This document shows positions 8,449-16,931 of a stretch of DNA of 46,404 nucleotides, one piece after another; position 1 is the stretch's first letter, and each line of letters opens with the position of its first letter. The notes beneath the pieces were generated by a model. The model saw only the letters and a list, made by a program, of their open reading frames with translations. It ran no database searches and had not been told where the DNA came from. This stretch comes from Ruegeria meonggei (lineage in GTDB: Bacteria; Pseudomonadota; Alphaproteobacteria; Rhodobacterales; Rhodobacteraceae). Position numbers and translations under genes: made by a program. The stretch covers positions 1-46,404 of the forward strand of contig NZ_FWFP01000019.1 in NCBI RefSeq assembly GCF_900172215.1, given 5' to 3'.

Positions 8449-8483
8449 GCACCCCTAAAAGACCAAAGAAGGAGGGAAATCGA

Positions 8484-9446
8484 ATGGCGCAATCCATGAT
8501 GTTGATCGAAAAATGCAGCCATTGCGTAAGCTGGTATGACATTGACACGGGTGCCTTGCAGGGGCGTTTGGATTTACCACATTTCCCACATGAATTCGTG
8601 ATCGATGGTGATTTTCACTATGCCTATGTCGGTCACTACGGTGTGCAGAACTCGGGCATTGACGGCACCGATGGCCGGTCGGTCATCGTGGTCGATATCC
8701 GCAAGCAAGAGATTGTGCACACCTATGATCTGGGCGAACACGCCCGCCCACATGGGATCGGGCTAGACGGGCAGGGACGGCTGTACGTTCTATCTGAATG
8801 GACCGGGCATCTGCTGGTCAAAGAAAACCCGCGCGCCTTCGATCAGGGCTGGGATCACATCACCCCGACTGGCGGCACCAAGTGCCATCTATTCGCGCTG
8901 ACCAAGGACGGACGCACCGCCTATTCGATGAACCTGAGTTCGGGCGATGCAACGGTGTTCAACCCGTATGACGCATCTGTTGTGCCGATCTCTATCAAGA
9001 CCGGGCAAAAACCCGAAGGGCGGTGCCTGCGCGAAGATATTCATACGCTTTACACCTCGCAACGGATCTCCAACACGGTTGCGGTGATCAACACCGACAC
9101 GCTTGAGATCGAGCGGACCTTTCCAACCCCGGATGACCCTTGCCGCATCTACTATGACGAAAAGCGTAATCGTCTGGTGACGATGAACCATCTCGGCGGG
9201 TCGTTTTCTGTTTTTGACGAAACGACAGGTGAGATGCTGCACGACCAGAAAACGCCAGCGAACCCCTTGGCGCTGTGCATCGATGACGAAGCAGCATTCG
9301 CCTACATCGCGATCGATTGCGAGCAAGTACAGCGGTTCAACCTTGATACATTCGAGGTGGTTCAAACCTTTGATACCGGCAAGGAGCCGGATGTGATGGT
9401 CATACTGCCCGATGGATTCTCAAAACACTGGAAGGGTGCGGCATGA
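8484..9446 (+). CDS. Cytosolic YncE-like beta-propeller protein
   Basis: A 320-residue protein starting at ATG 8484 after GGAGGG. It lacks a signal peptide. It is built from repeated four-stranded units with the pattern 'V.DI...IVHTYDLG', 'AVINTDTLEIERTF' and 'RFNLDTFEVVQTFDTG', as in YncE / lactonase-type seven-bladed propellers. Its stop overlaps the next start as ATGA, so it is translationally coupled to the PdxA-like enzyme. Propellers of this class include 6-phosphogluconolactonase (YbhE/Pgl), so a lactonase role in the sugar-acid route is possible. An SMP-30 lactonase is also encoded at the operon's end, so the two would be redundant. Function not established. What is seen is the fold and the operon position. 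Confidence 0.75.
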   Translation: MAQSMMLIEKCSHCVSWYDIDTGALQGRLDLPHFPHEFVIDGDFHYAYVGHYGVQNSGIDGTDGRSVIVVDIRKQEIVHTYDLGEHARPHGIGLDGQGRLYVLSEWTGHLLVKENPRAFDQGWDHITPTGGTKCHLFALTKDGRTAYSMNLSSGDATVFNPYDASVVPISIKTGQKPEGRCLREDIHTLYTSQRISNTVAVINTDTLEIERTFPTPDDPCRIYYDEKRNRLVTMNHLGGSFSVFDETTGEMLHDQKTPANPLALCIDDEAAFAYIAIDCEQVQRFNLDTFEVVQTFDTGKEPDVMVILPDGFSKHWKGAA

Positions 9447-10447
9447 CTAAACCTCGTATCGCCATTGTTCCCGGCGACCCGTCTGGGATCGGGCCGGAAC
9501 TGATCGCCAAACTGCTGCAACAGGATGGCGTACAGGAAGCAGCCGATATCGTATTGGTTGGTGACGGCCACCTGTGGCAACGCGGCGGGGCACAGGCCGG
9601 TCTGGACGTGCCACTGAACACGGTGACCGACGTGTCTGGTCAGGGCGGTTTAACCCATCTTGAGCTAGATACGATTGCGCCCGAGGATGTGAAGATCGCC
9701 GAAGTGACCGTCGAAGGCGGAACCACATCCCTGCGTTGTCTAGACAAGGCAATGGATTTGGCGATGGCGGGGCAAGTGGACGGCATCCTGTTTGGCCCTT
9801 TCAACAAGGCCGCGATGACGGTTGCCGGGCTGAATGCCGAGGATGAGCACCGCTATATGGCGCGGTACATGGGGCATGACGGCTATCACTCGGAACTTAA
9901 TGTTCTGGATGAGCTGATGACCACACGCGTGACCTCTCATATCGGGCTCAAAGATGTTGCCGTCAACATCACTGAAGAGGGGATATTGAAGGCGGTTAAT
10001 CTGGCCAACGATACCTTGTTGAAGGCAGGTAAGGCGCGGCCCAACATCGCCGTTGCAGCGTTGAATCCTCATGCCGGTGACAATGGCAAGTTCGGTCGGG
10101 AAGAAATCGACATCCTGGAACCAGCCATCCGCAAGGCACAGCAAAAACAGATGAACGTGACCGGGCCTTGGCCTTCGGACACAGTGTTTTTGAAGGCACA
10201 GCGGGGCGAGGTGGACGCAGTCGTCACCATGTATCACGATCAAGGCCAAATCGCGATTAAGCTGATGGGGTTTGAGCGCGGTGTGACCGTAGCCGGTGGG
10301 TTGCCCATCCCAGTGGCGACCCCGGCCCATGGTACCGCTTTTGACATTGCCGGACAGAACAAGGCTAACCCAAGCGCCACACGGCAGGCGTTTGATCTGC
10401 TGGTGCGGATGGCCAGAACACATCGCGCCAATCGTGGCGTGGTCTGA
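9443..10447 (+). CDS. PdxA-family NAD-dependent dehydrogenase (PdxA2-like)
   Basis: A 334-residue member of the 4-hydroxythreonine-4-phosphate dehydrogenase family. It overlaps the propeller gene by ATGA. The N-terminus has the family motif IVPGDPSGIGPELIAKLL. The three metal-binding histidines are present in SHIGLKDV, in NPHAGDNGKFG and in MYHDQGQ. The C-terminus has AHGTAFDIAG. Members outside pyridoxal-phosphate synthesis (PdxA2) oxidise and decarboxylate D-threonate or D-erythronate 4-phosphate together with a DUF1537 kinase. No such kinase is encoded here. In this operon it is more likely a catabolic enzyme than a vitamin B6 enzyme. It could act on a four- or five-carbon acid made by, or feeding into, the dehydratase route. 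The substrate is an open question. Confidence 0.85.
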   Translation: MTKPRIAIVPGDPSGIGPELIAKLLQQDGVQEAADIVLVGDGHLWQRGGAQAGLDVPLNTVTDVSGQGGLTHLELDTIAPEDVKIAEVTVEGGTTSLRCLDKAMDLAMAGQVDGILFGPFNKAAMTVAGLNAEDEHRYMARYMGHDGYHSELNVLDELMTTRVTSHIGLKDVAVNITEEGILKAVNLANDTLLKAGKARPNIAVAALNPHAGDNGKFGREEIDILEPAIRKAQQKQMNVTGPWPSDTVFLKAQRGEVDAVVTMYHDQGQIAIKLMGFERGVTVAGGLPIPVATPAHGTAFDIAGQNKANPSATRQAFDLLVRMARTHRANRGVV

Positions 10448-10457
10448 GGAGATTGAG

Positions 10458-11633
10458 ATGACCAAGATTAAATCCGTGCGCACCCGCGTCTGGAACTGGA
10501 CTGGGCCCACCGTGCCACCCACGGGCAACTTCTGCACCAACGCGTCAGACGCGCTATATGACAAGGGCGACGCCATGTCGTCCTTTCGGTTCCACCAGTG
10601 GCTGACCTGCGAGATCGAAACCGACGACGGCACAATCGGTATAGGTAACGCGGCTTTAGCACCATCTGTGGTGAAAGCAGCAATTGACGAATGGTTCGCC
10701 CCTCTGGTGATCGGTGAAGATCCCTTTGATTACGCGTACCTGTGGGAAAAGATGTACCGCCGCAGCCATGCCTGGGGGCGCAAGGGCATCGGGATGATCG
10801 CAATTTCAGCCGTAGATCTGGCGATCTGGGACCTGATGGGCAAGCTGGCAGGTAAGCCCGTTTTCAAACTGCTGGGCGGGCGCACCAAAGAGAAAATCCC
10901 TGTCTATTATTCCAAGCTCTATTCCGGCCCCATCGACGTGATGCAGGCTGAAGCCGCTGAAGCGCAAAAGAACGGCTACAGCGCCTATAAGATGCGATTT
11001 GGCTGGGGGCCCAAGGACGGCATGGTTGGCATGCGCGAGAACCTCAACCGGGTCGAGGCAGTGCGTGAGGTCATCGGCTATGACGTCGATCTGATGGTCG
11101 AATGCTATATGGGTTGGAATCTGGACTATGCAAAACGGATGCTGCCCAAGCTGGTTAAATATGAACCGCGCTGGCTGGAAGAACCGGTTATCGCCGACGA
11201 TGTGGAAGGTTACCGCGAGCTGAATGCGATGAACATCATACCGATCTCGGGGGGTGAGCATGAGTTTTCGATCATCGGGTGCAAGGACCTGATCGAGAAA
11301 AAGGCTGTCTCCGTCCTGCAATACGACACCAACCGGGTCGGTGGTATCACGGCTGCGCAAAAGATCAACGCCATCGCCGAGGCCCATCAGGTACCGGTGA
11401 TCCCGCACGCGGGTCAGATGCACAACTACCATCTGACCATGGCCAACGCGAATTGCATGATTAGCGAGTATTTCCCGGTCTTCGATGTCGAGGTCGGCAA
11501 TGAGCTGTTTTATTACATCTTCGAAGGTGACCCTGATGCAGTCGACGGTTTTATCGATCTGGATGACGACAAGCCGGGTCTGGGAATCGAAATCTCCGAT
11601 AAGCACCTGAAGCATTTCGAGGTAACGGAGTAA
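10458..11633 (+). CDS. Enolase-superfamily acid-sugar dehydratase (rhamnonate/lyxonate dehydratase-like)
   Basis: Start ATG 10458 has GAGGAG overlapping the previous stop codon, so it is coupled to the PdxA-like gene. The 391-residue product belongs to the mandelate racemase group. Mg2+ ligands can be read as E215 (LMVEC), E241 or E242 (WLEEP) and E267 (SGGEHEF). The catalytic His-Asp pair is H317 (VIPHAG) and D290 (QYDTNRVGG). These positions match L-rhamnonate dehydratase, including the 'GP.DG..G.R' segment after the capping domain. It should remove water from an aldonic acid to give a 2-keto-3-deoxy acid. Because the next gene is an AraD-like 2-keto-3-deoxy-L-arabonate dehydratase, an L-pentonate such as L-lyxonate or L-arabinonate is the better guess than rhamnonate. 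Substrate inferred. Confidence 0.88.
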   Translation: MTKIKSVRTRVWNWTGPTVPPTGNFCTNASDALYDKGDAMSSFRFHQWLTCEIETDDGTIGIGNAALAPSVVKAAIDEWFAPLVIGEDPFDYAYLWEKMYRRSHAWGRKGIGMIAISAVDLAIWDLMGKLAGKPVFKLLGGRTKEKIPVYYSKLYSGPIDVMQAEAAEAQKNGYSAYKMRFGWGPKDGMVGMRENLNRVEAVREVIGYDVDLMVECYMGWNLDYAKRMLPKLVKYEPRWLEEPVIADDVEGYRELNAMNIIPISGGEHEFSIIGCKDLIEKKAVSVLQYDTNRVGGITAAQKINAIAEAHQVPVIPHAGQMHNYHLTMANANCMISEYFPVFDVEVGNELFYYIFEGDPDAVDGFIDLDDDKPGLGIEISDKHLKHFEVTE

Positions 11634-11636
11634 CTC

Positions 11637-12545
11637 ATGACATATACCGGTATCTGGCCCGTTGCACCGACACCGTTTCTTGAAGATGGCTCGCTTGATC
11701 TCGACGGGATGAAACGTGTTTTGGATTGCCTGATCGATCAGGGCGCGGATGGTGTTTGCGTTCTGGCGAATTTCTCTGAACAGTTCCTGATCTCGGACGA
11801 AGAGCGCGCAATCCTGACCCGGCTGAGTCTTGAACATGTCGCCGGGCGTGTGCCGATGATCGTGACAATCAGCCATTTCGCCACTCAAATCGCAGTTGAG
11901 CGTGCTCAGTTCGCCAAAGATCTTGGTGCCGACATCGTGATGATGATGCCGCCTTATCACGGGGCGCTTTTGAAAGGGAACGCGCTGCAGACCTTTGATC
12001 AATTTGCCGCCGTGGGCGAAGTAGGCATCCCGATCATGGTGCAGGACGCGCCATTGTCGGGTGTCGATCTGCCCGTGCCGTTGCTGGTGCAAATGGCGCA
12101 ACAAATCGACATGGTGAAACTGTTCAAGATCGAATGTCCCCGTGCAGCCAACAAACTGCGGGCGCTGATCGCGGCAGGTGGTGACGCAATTGAAGGGCCG
12201 TTTGACGGCGAAGAGGGCATCACCCTGTTGGCTGATCTGGACGCGGGTGCGAGCGGCTCGATGACATCGGGCATGATCGTCGATCAGATCAAGCCGGTGA
12301 TTACCCATCACCACGCTGGCCGCATCGGTGAGGCGACAGCAGCCTATGGGCGTGTGGCGATGGTGATCAATCATGAAAACCGTCAATGCGGTTGGCAGTC
12401 CTGCAAGGCGGCGATGGTCGAGGGTGGGGTGATCAAATCTGAATTCTGCCGTCATCCGATTGACCCGCTGCAGCCGGCCATTCGCGACCGTTTGATAGAC
12501 CTTTTGAAACCGTTGGACCCGCTGGTCCTGAAATGGGGAAAATAA
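11637..12545 (+). CDS. 2-keto-3-deoxy-L-arabonate dehydratase-like (AraD, DHDPS family)
   Basis: A 302-residue DHDPS/NAL-family TIM barrel starting 3 bases after the dehydratase gene, with GGAG before ATG 11637. The Schiff-base lysine is K164 in KLFKIE. The segment VLANFSEQFLISDEERAILT and the following LEHVAGRVP closely resemble, as I remember it, the Azospirillum AraD enzyme that converts L-2-keto-3-deoxyarabonate to alpha-ketoglutarate semialdehyde. So do the PPYHGA and INHENRQ motifs. This makes it a dehydratase-decycliser of the non-phosphorylative pathway rather than an aldolase or lysine-pathway synthase. All L-pentonates give the same 2-keto-3-deoxy product, so it fits any of them. 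Family certain, exact reaction likely. Confidence 0.88.
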   Translation: MTYTGIWPVAPTPFLEDGSLDLDGMKRVLDCLIDQGADGVCVLANFSEQFLISDEERAILTRLSLEHVAGRVPMIVTISHFATQIAVERAQFAKDLGADIVMMMPPYHGALLKGNALQTFDQFAAVGEVGIPIMVQDAPLSGVDLPVPLLVQMAQQIDMVKLFKIECPRAANKLRALIAAGGDAIEGPFDGEEGITLLADLDAGASGSMTSGMIVDQIKPVITHHHAGRIGEATAAYGRVAMVINHENRQCGWQSCKAAMVEGGVIKSEFCRHPIDPLQPAIRDRLIDLLKPLDPLVLKWGK

Positions 12546-12546
12546 G

Positions 12547-14049
12547 ATGATCCTTGGAAAAAACCTGATCGACGGCAACTGGGTTGGGTCCGACAACCTG
12601 CGTACTTCGGACGATCTGGCTGGGCAGGGCTTTGCGCAGGCTACAGCTGCGCAAGTTGATGAGGCCTGCCGCGTGGCCCGTCGTGATTTCCGCGCATACT
12701 CGGGAAAATCACGCGCTGAACGCGCCACGTTCTTACGCAACATCGCAGATCAGATGGATGTCCTGGGCGACGAAATCACCCAAACTGGAATGGCCGAAAC
12801 CGGCTTGCCTGAGGCGCGGCTGATGGGCGAACGTGGCCGCACAACCGGTCAGCTGCGCATGTTCGCAGATTTGATTGAAGAGACAGGATATCTTGATATC
12901 CGTAAAGACGGCGCGCTACCTGATCGGACGCCACTCCCCCGTCCTGATCTGCGCCTGACGCACAAAGCAATCGGCCCCGTGGCTGTCTTTGGTGCGTCGA
13001 ATTTCCCGCTCGCCTTTTCGACAGCGGGGGGCGACACGGCGTCGGCCCTGGCCGCGGGGTGCCCGGTGATCGTCAAGGGCCACAGTGCCCACGCGGGTAC
13101 CGCCGAGTTGGTTGCGCACGCTATCGCCAAGGCAATTGAAATTTGCGAAATGCCCTCGGGCACTTTCCAGATTGTGCAAGGTTCAGGGCGAGAAGTTGGC
13201 TCGGCCCTTGTTAAGCACCCCGAGATTACCGCCGTGGGTTTTACCGGTTCGCTGGCGGGAGGACGTGCGCTGTACAATCTGTGTCATGCGCGCCCGCAGC
13301 CAATCCCGTTTTATGGCGAACTAGGCTCGGTCAACCCGATGTTTTGCCTACCCGAAGCGATGGCTGCGCGCGCTGCGGAGATCGGCACAGGTTGGGCGGC
13401 GTCGCTGACGATGGGTGCTGGACAGTTCTGTACCAATCCAGGTGTGGCGGTTATGCTGAAAGGACCATTTGCCGACGTGCTGGAAACCGCCTGCGTCACA
13501 TCGCTGAATGAAACGGCAGAGCAAAAGATGCTGACCGATGGCATCCATGATGCCTATGAGCAGGGTATCCGGGATTTCCGGGAGTTGATGATTGAGGTCA
13601 CCTCCTGTGGGGCTGCGTCTGGCAAACGCGCAGCCCTGCCGGCGCTGTTCAGGGTCAGCGCGGTTGAATGGATTGCTAACCCCAAGCTGCAGCACGAGGT
13701 TTTTGGCGCGGCGGGCATCATCGTTCAATGCGATGACTTGGATCAGATGCGGGCGCTGGCAGAGTGTCTGGAAGGTCAATTGACTATCACCCTCCATATG
13801 AATGACGAAGACGCTTTAATCGGAAGGACGTTGATGCCGATCCTTGAAGAAAAGGCGGGTCGTTTGCTGGCCAATGGCTTCCCCACGGGTGTCGAAGTTT
13901 GTTCTGCCATGATGCATGGCGGGCCTTATCCGGCTAGTACTGATGTGCGGGCTACTTCGGTCGGGACATTGGGTATCGCCCGCTGGCTGCGTCCCGTCAG
14001 CTATCAAAACATGCCGGATGCACTGCTGCCTGATGAACTAAAGGTTTGA
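12547..14049 (+). CDS. Aldehyde dehydrogenase, alpha-ketoglutarate semialdehyde dehydrogenase type
   Basis: A 500-residue NAD(P)+ aldehyde dehydrogenase starting one base after the AraD-like gene. The catalytic cysteine is C295 in MGAGQFCTNPG and the general base is E258 in FYGELGS. The cofactor loop GFTGSLAGG is present. The GQFCTNPG form of the active site and the Pro-rich KAIGPVAVFGASNFPLAFST region are typical of the ketoglutarate semialdehyde dehydrogenase subgroup found in pentose, hexarate and hydroxyproline pathways. It would oxidise alpha-ketoglutarate semialdehyde to alpha-ketoglutarate, the last step before the citric acid cycle. Ribosome-binding site weak (GGGGAAAA), consistent with translational coupling. 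Confidence 0.9.
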   Translation: MILGKNLIDGNWVGSDNLRTSDDLAGQGFAQATAAQVDEACRVARRDFRAYSGKSRAERATFLRNIADQMDVLGDEITQTGMAETGLPEARLMGERGRTTGQLRMFADLIEETGYLDIRKDGALPDRTPLPRPDLRLTHKAIGPVAVFGASNFPLAFSTAGGDTASALAAGCPVIVKGHSAHAGTAELVAHAIAKAIEICEMPSGTFQIVQGSGREVGSALVKHPEITAVGFTGSLAGGRALYNLCHARPQPIPFYGELGSVNPMFCLPEAMAARAAEIGTGWAASLTMGAGQFCTNPGVAVMLKGPFADVLETACVTSLNETAEQKMLTDGIHDAYEQGIRDFRELMIEVTSCGAASGKRAALPALFRVSAVEWIANPKLQHEVFGAAGIIVQCDDLDQMRALAECLEGQLTITLHMNDEDALIGRTLMPILEEKAGRLLANGFPTGVEVCSAMMHGGPYPASTDVRATSVGTLGIARWLRPVSYQNMPDALLPDELKV

Positions 14050-14151
14050 GGCGAGCTGCGGAGTCCAGACCGGGGTCATCCTGGAAATCGATTGGCGAGG
14101 GCCGGTGGCCACGGTCAAACCGGGCGGCGTGACAAGAAAAGGAACTGATTG

Positions 14152-15072
14152 ATGTTTGGCGTTCTAGAAGGCACGGGATTTGAAGTGATCGACAAGGAGT
14201 TCGAAGCCTGTTTCATTGGCCACGCTCGGGTCGAAAGGTTGTGGACCGGTGCACGCTGGTCTGAAGGGCCGGCTTGGTTCGCAGCCGGGCGCTATCTTGT
14301 ATGGTCAGATATTCCCAACAATCGCCTGTTGCGCTGGGACGATACAGACGGGTCTGTTTCTGTGTTTCGTCAGCCATCAAACAACACCAACGGCAATACG
14401 ATAGACCGTCAGGGGCGCTTAGTATCCTGTGAACACCTGACCCGACGGGTTACGCGCACGAACCACGATGGATCGATCACTGTTTTGGCGGATTCCTGGC
14501 TGGGCAAACGTCTAAACTCGCCAAATGATGTCGTTGTCAAATCGGATGGATCGATCTGGTTCACTGATCCATCCTATGGAATCATGATGGACTACGAAGG
14601 CGAACGTGCCGAAAGTGAAATCGACGGTTGCCATGTGTATCGCATAGATCCAGACACGCGGGAGGTTTCAGCGGTCGCGACCGATTTTGTCAAACCCAAT
14701 GGATTGGCTTTTTCTCCGGACGAGACCAAACTTTTCGTCTCGGATACCGGCGCTACACACGACCCGGATGGTCCTGCCCATTTACGTAGTTTTTCAGTTT
14801 CGACCGATGGAAAAAGCATGACAGGTGGCGACGTTTTTGCTTCATGCACCAATGGTGTGTTCGATGGCTTCAGGCCGGATCGTGAGGGTCGTATTTGGAG
14901 CTCTGCTGCAGATGGAGTTCACTGCCTCAACTCAAATGGAGAGTTGATCGGAAAGGTTCACACTCCCGAGATTGTTGGAAATGTGTGCTTCGGTGGCACT
15001 AAGTTAAACCGGCTCTTTGCTGCGGGTACCAGTTCGCTATACGCTGTCTATTTGAACGTAAACGGCCTGTAG
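14152..15072 (+). CDS. SMP-30/gluconolactonase-family lactonase
   Basis: A 306-residue SMP-30/Gnl/LRE propeller. ATG 14152 follows AAGGA after 8 bases. The divalent metal ligands of the family can be placed at E38 (SEGPAW), N125 (SPND), N183 (KPNG) and D238 (FDGF). It hydrolyses aldonolactones to the free acid, here probably the pentonolactone that becomes the substrate of the dehydratase at 10458. It is separated from the aldehyde dehydrogenase by 102 bases without a clear terminator, so it is probably the last gene of the operon. The sugar dehydrogenase that would make the lactone is not in the window, so lactone or acid may be taken up directly or made elsewhere. Confidence 0.88.
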   Translation: MFGVLEGTGFEVIDKEFEACFIGHARVERLWTGARWSEGPAWFAAGRYLVWSDIPNNRLLRWDDTDGSVSVFRQPSNNTNGNTIDRQGRLVSCEHLTRRVTRTNHDGSITVLADSWLGKRLNSPNDVVVKSDGSIWFTDPSYGIMMDYEGERAESEIDGCHVYRIDPDTREVSAVATDFVKPNGLAFSPDETKLFVSDTGATHDPDGPAHLRSFSVSTDGKSMTGGDVFASCTNGVFDGFRPDREGRIWSSAADGVHCLNSNGELIGKVHTPEIVGNVCFGGTKLNRLFAAGTSSLYAVYLNVNGL

Positions 15073-15084
15073 CAGGGTTCTTTT

Positions 15085-15384
15085 CTAGAACTGGAATACA
15101 AGGACATAGCCAAAACTGATATCTGCATTCCGGCGAAAGCAGTGTTGCGAATTCCGACCGTGGTACCTTGTCGCCTTGAGGGCCACATAGGTGGAGCTAA
15201 TGAGCTGACTATCTTGCCAGTTGGATGAACTGCTGAAACGGACGGAGTTCGGGCTCTTACCGCTATTCGATGCGATCCGCAGAGAACGACCGGTCAGAGC
15301 CGAAACCCGCCATCGCCGCACGAAACTGGTGTTGCGTTTGCATTTGGTCGAACCCAGCTCGCCAAGGGCATTCTTAACAGCGTG
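15085..15384 (-). pseudogene. Possible fragment of an outer-membrane beta-barrel protein
   Basis: The 459-base gap between the lactonase and the cyclase holds one suggestive minus-strand open frame of about 99 codons. It has no convincing start or ribosome-binding site. It ends in alternating polar/hydrophobic residues and a terminal Phe (ISFGYVLVFQF), the usual end of an outer-membrane barrel. Upstream it is closed by a TAA. It could be the remnant of a barrel gene or chance. The rest of the gap (15385-15531) shows nothing I can name beyond the likely cyclase promoter region. Confidence 0.22.
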
Positions 15385-15531
15385 TTATTGGCGAGTAGCA
15401 GGAACACGCCCCTTCAAAACCGCAGACTGAATATAGTGACCCAGGCACGTTGAGAAACACATTGGAATTATACAGCTCAACATAGAGCCAAGTTCCTTTT
15501 ATCACATTGTTAAAGCGCCTAGTTTAGGACG

Positions 15532-16704
15532 ATGGGCTCTGTAGCACAACTGACCGACTGGATGATTACCGAAGGACGCCGCTCAGGTGACCCCGTAATA
15601 GTAGTTTCTCATTTCTGCTCGTCTTTAATTGAGGCGGGTGTGCCGCTCTGGCGGGTCAATATCGGCCAGCGCTTCGCGAATCCGCTACTAATTGCCTGGG
15701 GGGTAGTTTGGACACCTGATGGGACCGAAAGCTACGACGTAACACATGAGACGATGTTGACAGACGGGTATGTTGGCAGCTCATTTGAATACATTCTGGA
15801 GCACAGAAAGCCACTTCACAAAAGTCTACGGCAACTGGATCCAGAGAATGAGCATTCATCGTATCTTGAGTTCGCTGAACTGGGTGGCACAGATTACTAT
15901 GCGACTCTGCTGTATTATGGTGATGGATCGCTGCACGGCTGCACATTTGTCACTCAAGAACCAGAAGGCTTTTCACCACGACATCTGGAATTGATTGAGG
16001 CAGCACTGCCTGGTCTGTCTTCCGCTTTGGAACCTGTCACGATGCGCAAATCGTCTAAGGGGCTACTACGAACATATCTTGGCGATGGGCCCTCCGATGC
16101 CGTGTGGAACGGGCGGATCAAGCGAGGAGAACGAACAACTGTTGATGCAGTAGTTATGTTTTCTGATTTACGAGGCTTCACGGCGCTTTCAGATAGTGCA
16201 CCCGAAGAGGATGTATTTGACGCGTTGAGCGGTTATTTTGATCTGGTTGTTCAGTCTGTGGAAGAGAACGGTGGCGATGTTCTCAAATTTATGGGTGACG
16301 GAATTCTCTCGATCTTCACCATTACAACTCAGGTTGAACGCGCCGACCGATGCCGAAAGGCCGCGCAAGCCGCACAAAGTGTATTGACCGGTTTGACTGC
16401 CCTCAACCGTCGCCGGGTCGAGGCTCAAAAGCTGTCTTTAGACCTTGGGATCGGGATCAATGTTGGGCAAGTCAGCTATGGCAACATCGGCAGTCCTGGT
16501 AGACTTGATTTTACGGTTCTCGGGGGCGCGGTGAACGTTGCCAGTCGAATTGAGGGTTTAACCAAATCTATTGGCCGTAGAGTGCTGGCGACATCAGCGA
16601 TTGCTGGAGCTTCACCTGATCTGTTTTCCCCTTGTGGGTTTCACGAAGTTCGTGGCCTTGCTCGTCCAATCGAATTGTTTTCTCTCGTCGAAGGAGAACT
16701 TTGA
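15532..16704 (+). CDS. Soluble class III adenylate/guanylate cyclase
   Basis: A 390-residue cytosolic cyclase. Residues 1-170 form an uncharacterised sensor-like region without membrane segments. Residues about 200-388 form the class III catalytic domain. Metal aspartates are D212 (MFSDLRGF) and D256 (FMGDG). The base-recognising pair is K252 and D326 (RLDFTVLG), which favours ATP. The transition-state residues are N335 and R339 (NVASR). All key residues are intact, so it should make cAMP, probably as a homodimer. It is a single transcription unit with a weak AGGA ribosome-binding site. Roseobacters carry many such cyclases with different N-terminal sensors. The signal sensed here is unknown. 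Confidence 0.9.
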   Translation: MGSVAQLTDWMITEGRRSGDPVIVVSHFCSSLIEAGVPLWRVNIGQRFANPLLIAWGVVWTPDGTESYDVTHETMLTDGYVGSSFEYILEHRKPLHKSLRQLDPENEHSSYLEFAELGGTDYYATLLYYGDGSLHGCTFVTQEPEGFSPRHLELIEAALPGLSSALEPVTMRKSSKGLLRTYLGDGPSDAVWNGRIKRGERTTVDAVVMFSDLRGFTALSDSAPEEDVFDALSGYFDLVVQSVEENGGDVLKFMGDGILSIFTITTQVERADRCRKAAQAAQSVLTGLTALNRRRVEAQKLSLDLGIGINVGQVSYGNIGSPGRLDFTVLGGAVNVASRIEGLTKSIGRRVLATSAIAGASPDLFSPCGFHEVRGLARPIELFSLVEGEL

Positions 16705-16782
16705 GTCAGTGTCGCACAAATTGTTTGGCTGCATCGCAACAAGTAGGAAACGGGTATTGGGCACCAAGTGTAAAAGGCAGAT

Positions 16783-16898
16783 TTGTCCCGCGGGCTGTGA
16801 GTTTGAACAGCACCAAGTTTCGCTCATGCAGCGAATGACTGGAATGCGGGCTGCGCCCGCAGCATCCAAGATACGGGCTAAGTGTCCGGAATGGGCCG
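16783..16898 (+). repeat. Dispersed intergenic repeat, copy 2 (best preserved)
   Basis: Left box TTGTCCCGC at 16783-16791 with GTGAGTT soon after. The central box TGCAGCGAATG starts at 16828. A perfect hairpin GCGGGC-TGC-GCCCGC follows, then CAGCATC and the right end CCGGAATGGGCCG ending at 16898. The copy fills the gap between two convergent genes (cyclase and AraC-type regulator). It could also serve as a terminator there, though it has no T-run. Confidence 0.8.
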
Positions 16899-16931
16899 CA
16901 GATTACCATCAATTGATTTATGACCAGTTAT

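Noticed and set aside
10806..12743. A 645-codon minus-strand open frame opposite the dehydratase and AraD-like genes
   Set aside because: It is antisense to two well-identified enzymes, is rich in His, Arg and Gln, shows no domain and has no ribosome-binding site. It is a by-product of the codon use of the real genes.
15073..15100. Intrinsic terminator of the sugar-acid operon (GTTCT-TTTCT-AGAAC)
   Set aside because: Only a 5-bp A/T-rich stem without a following T-run; too weak to call.
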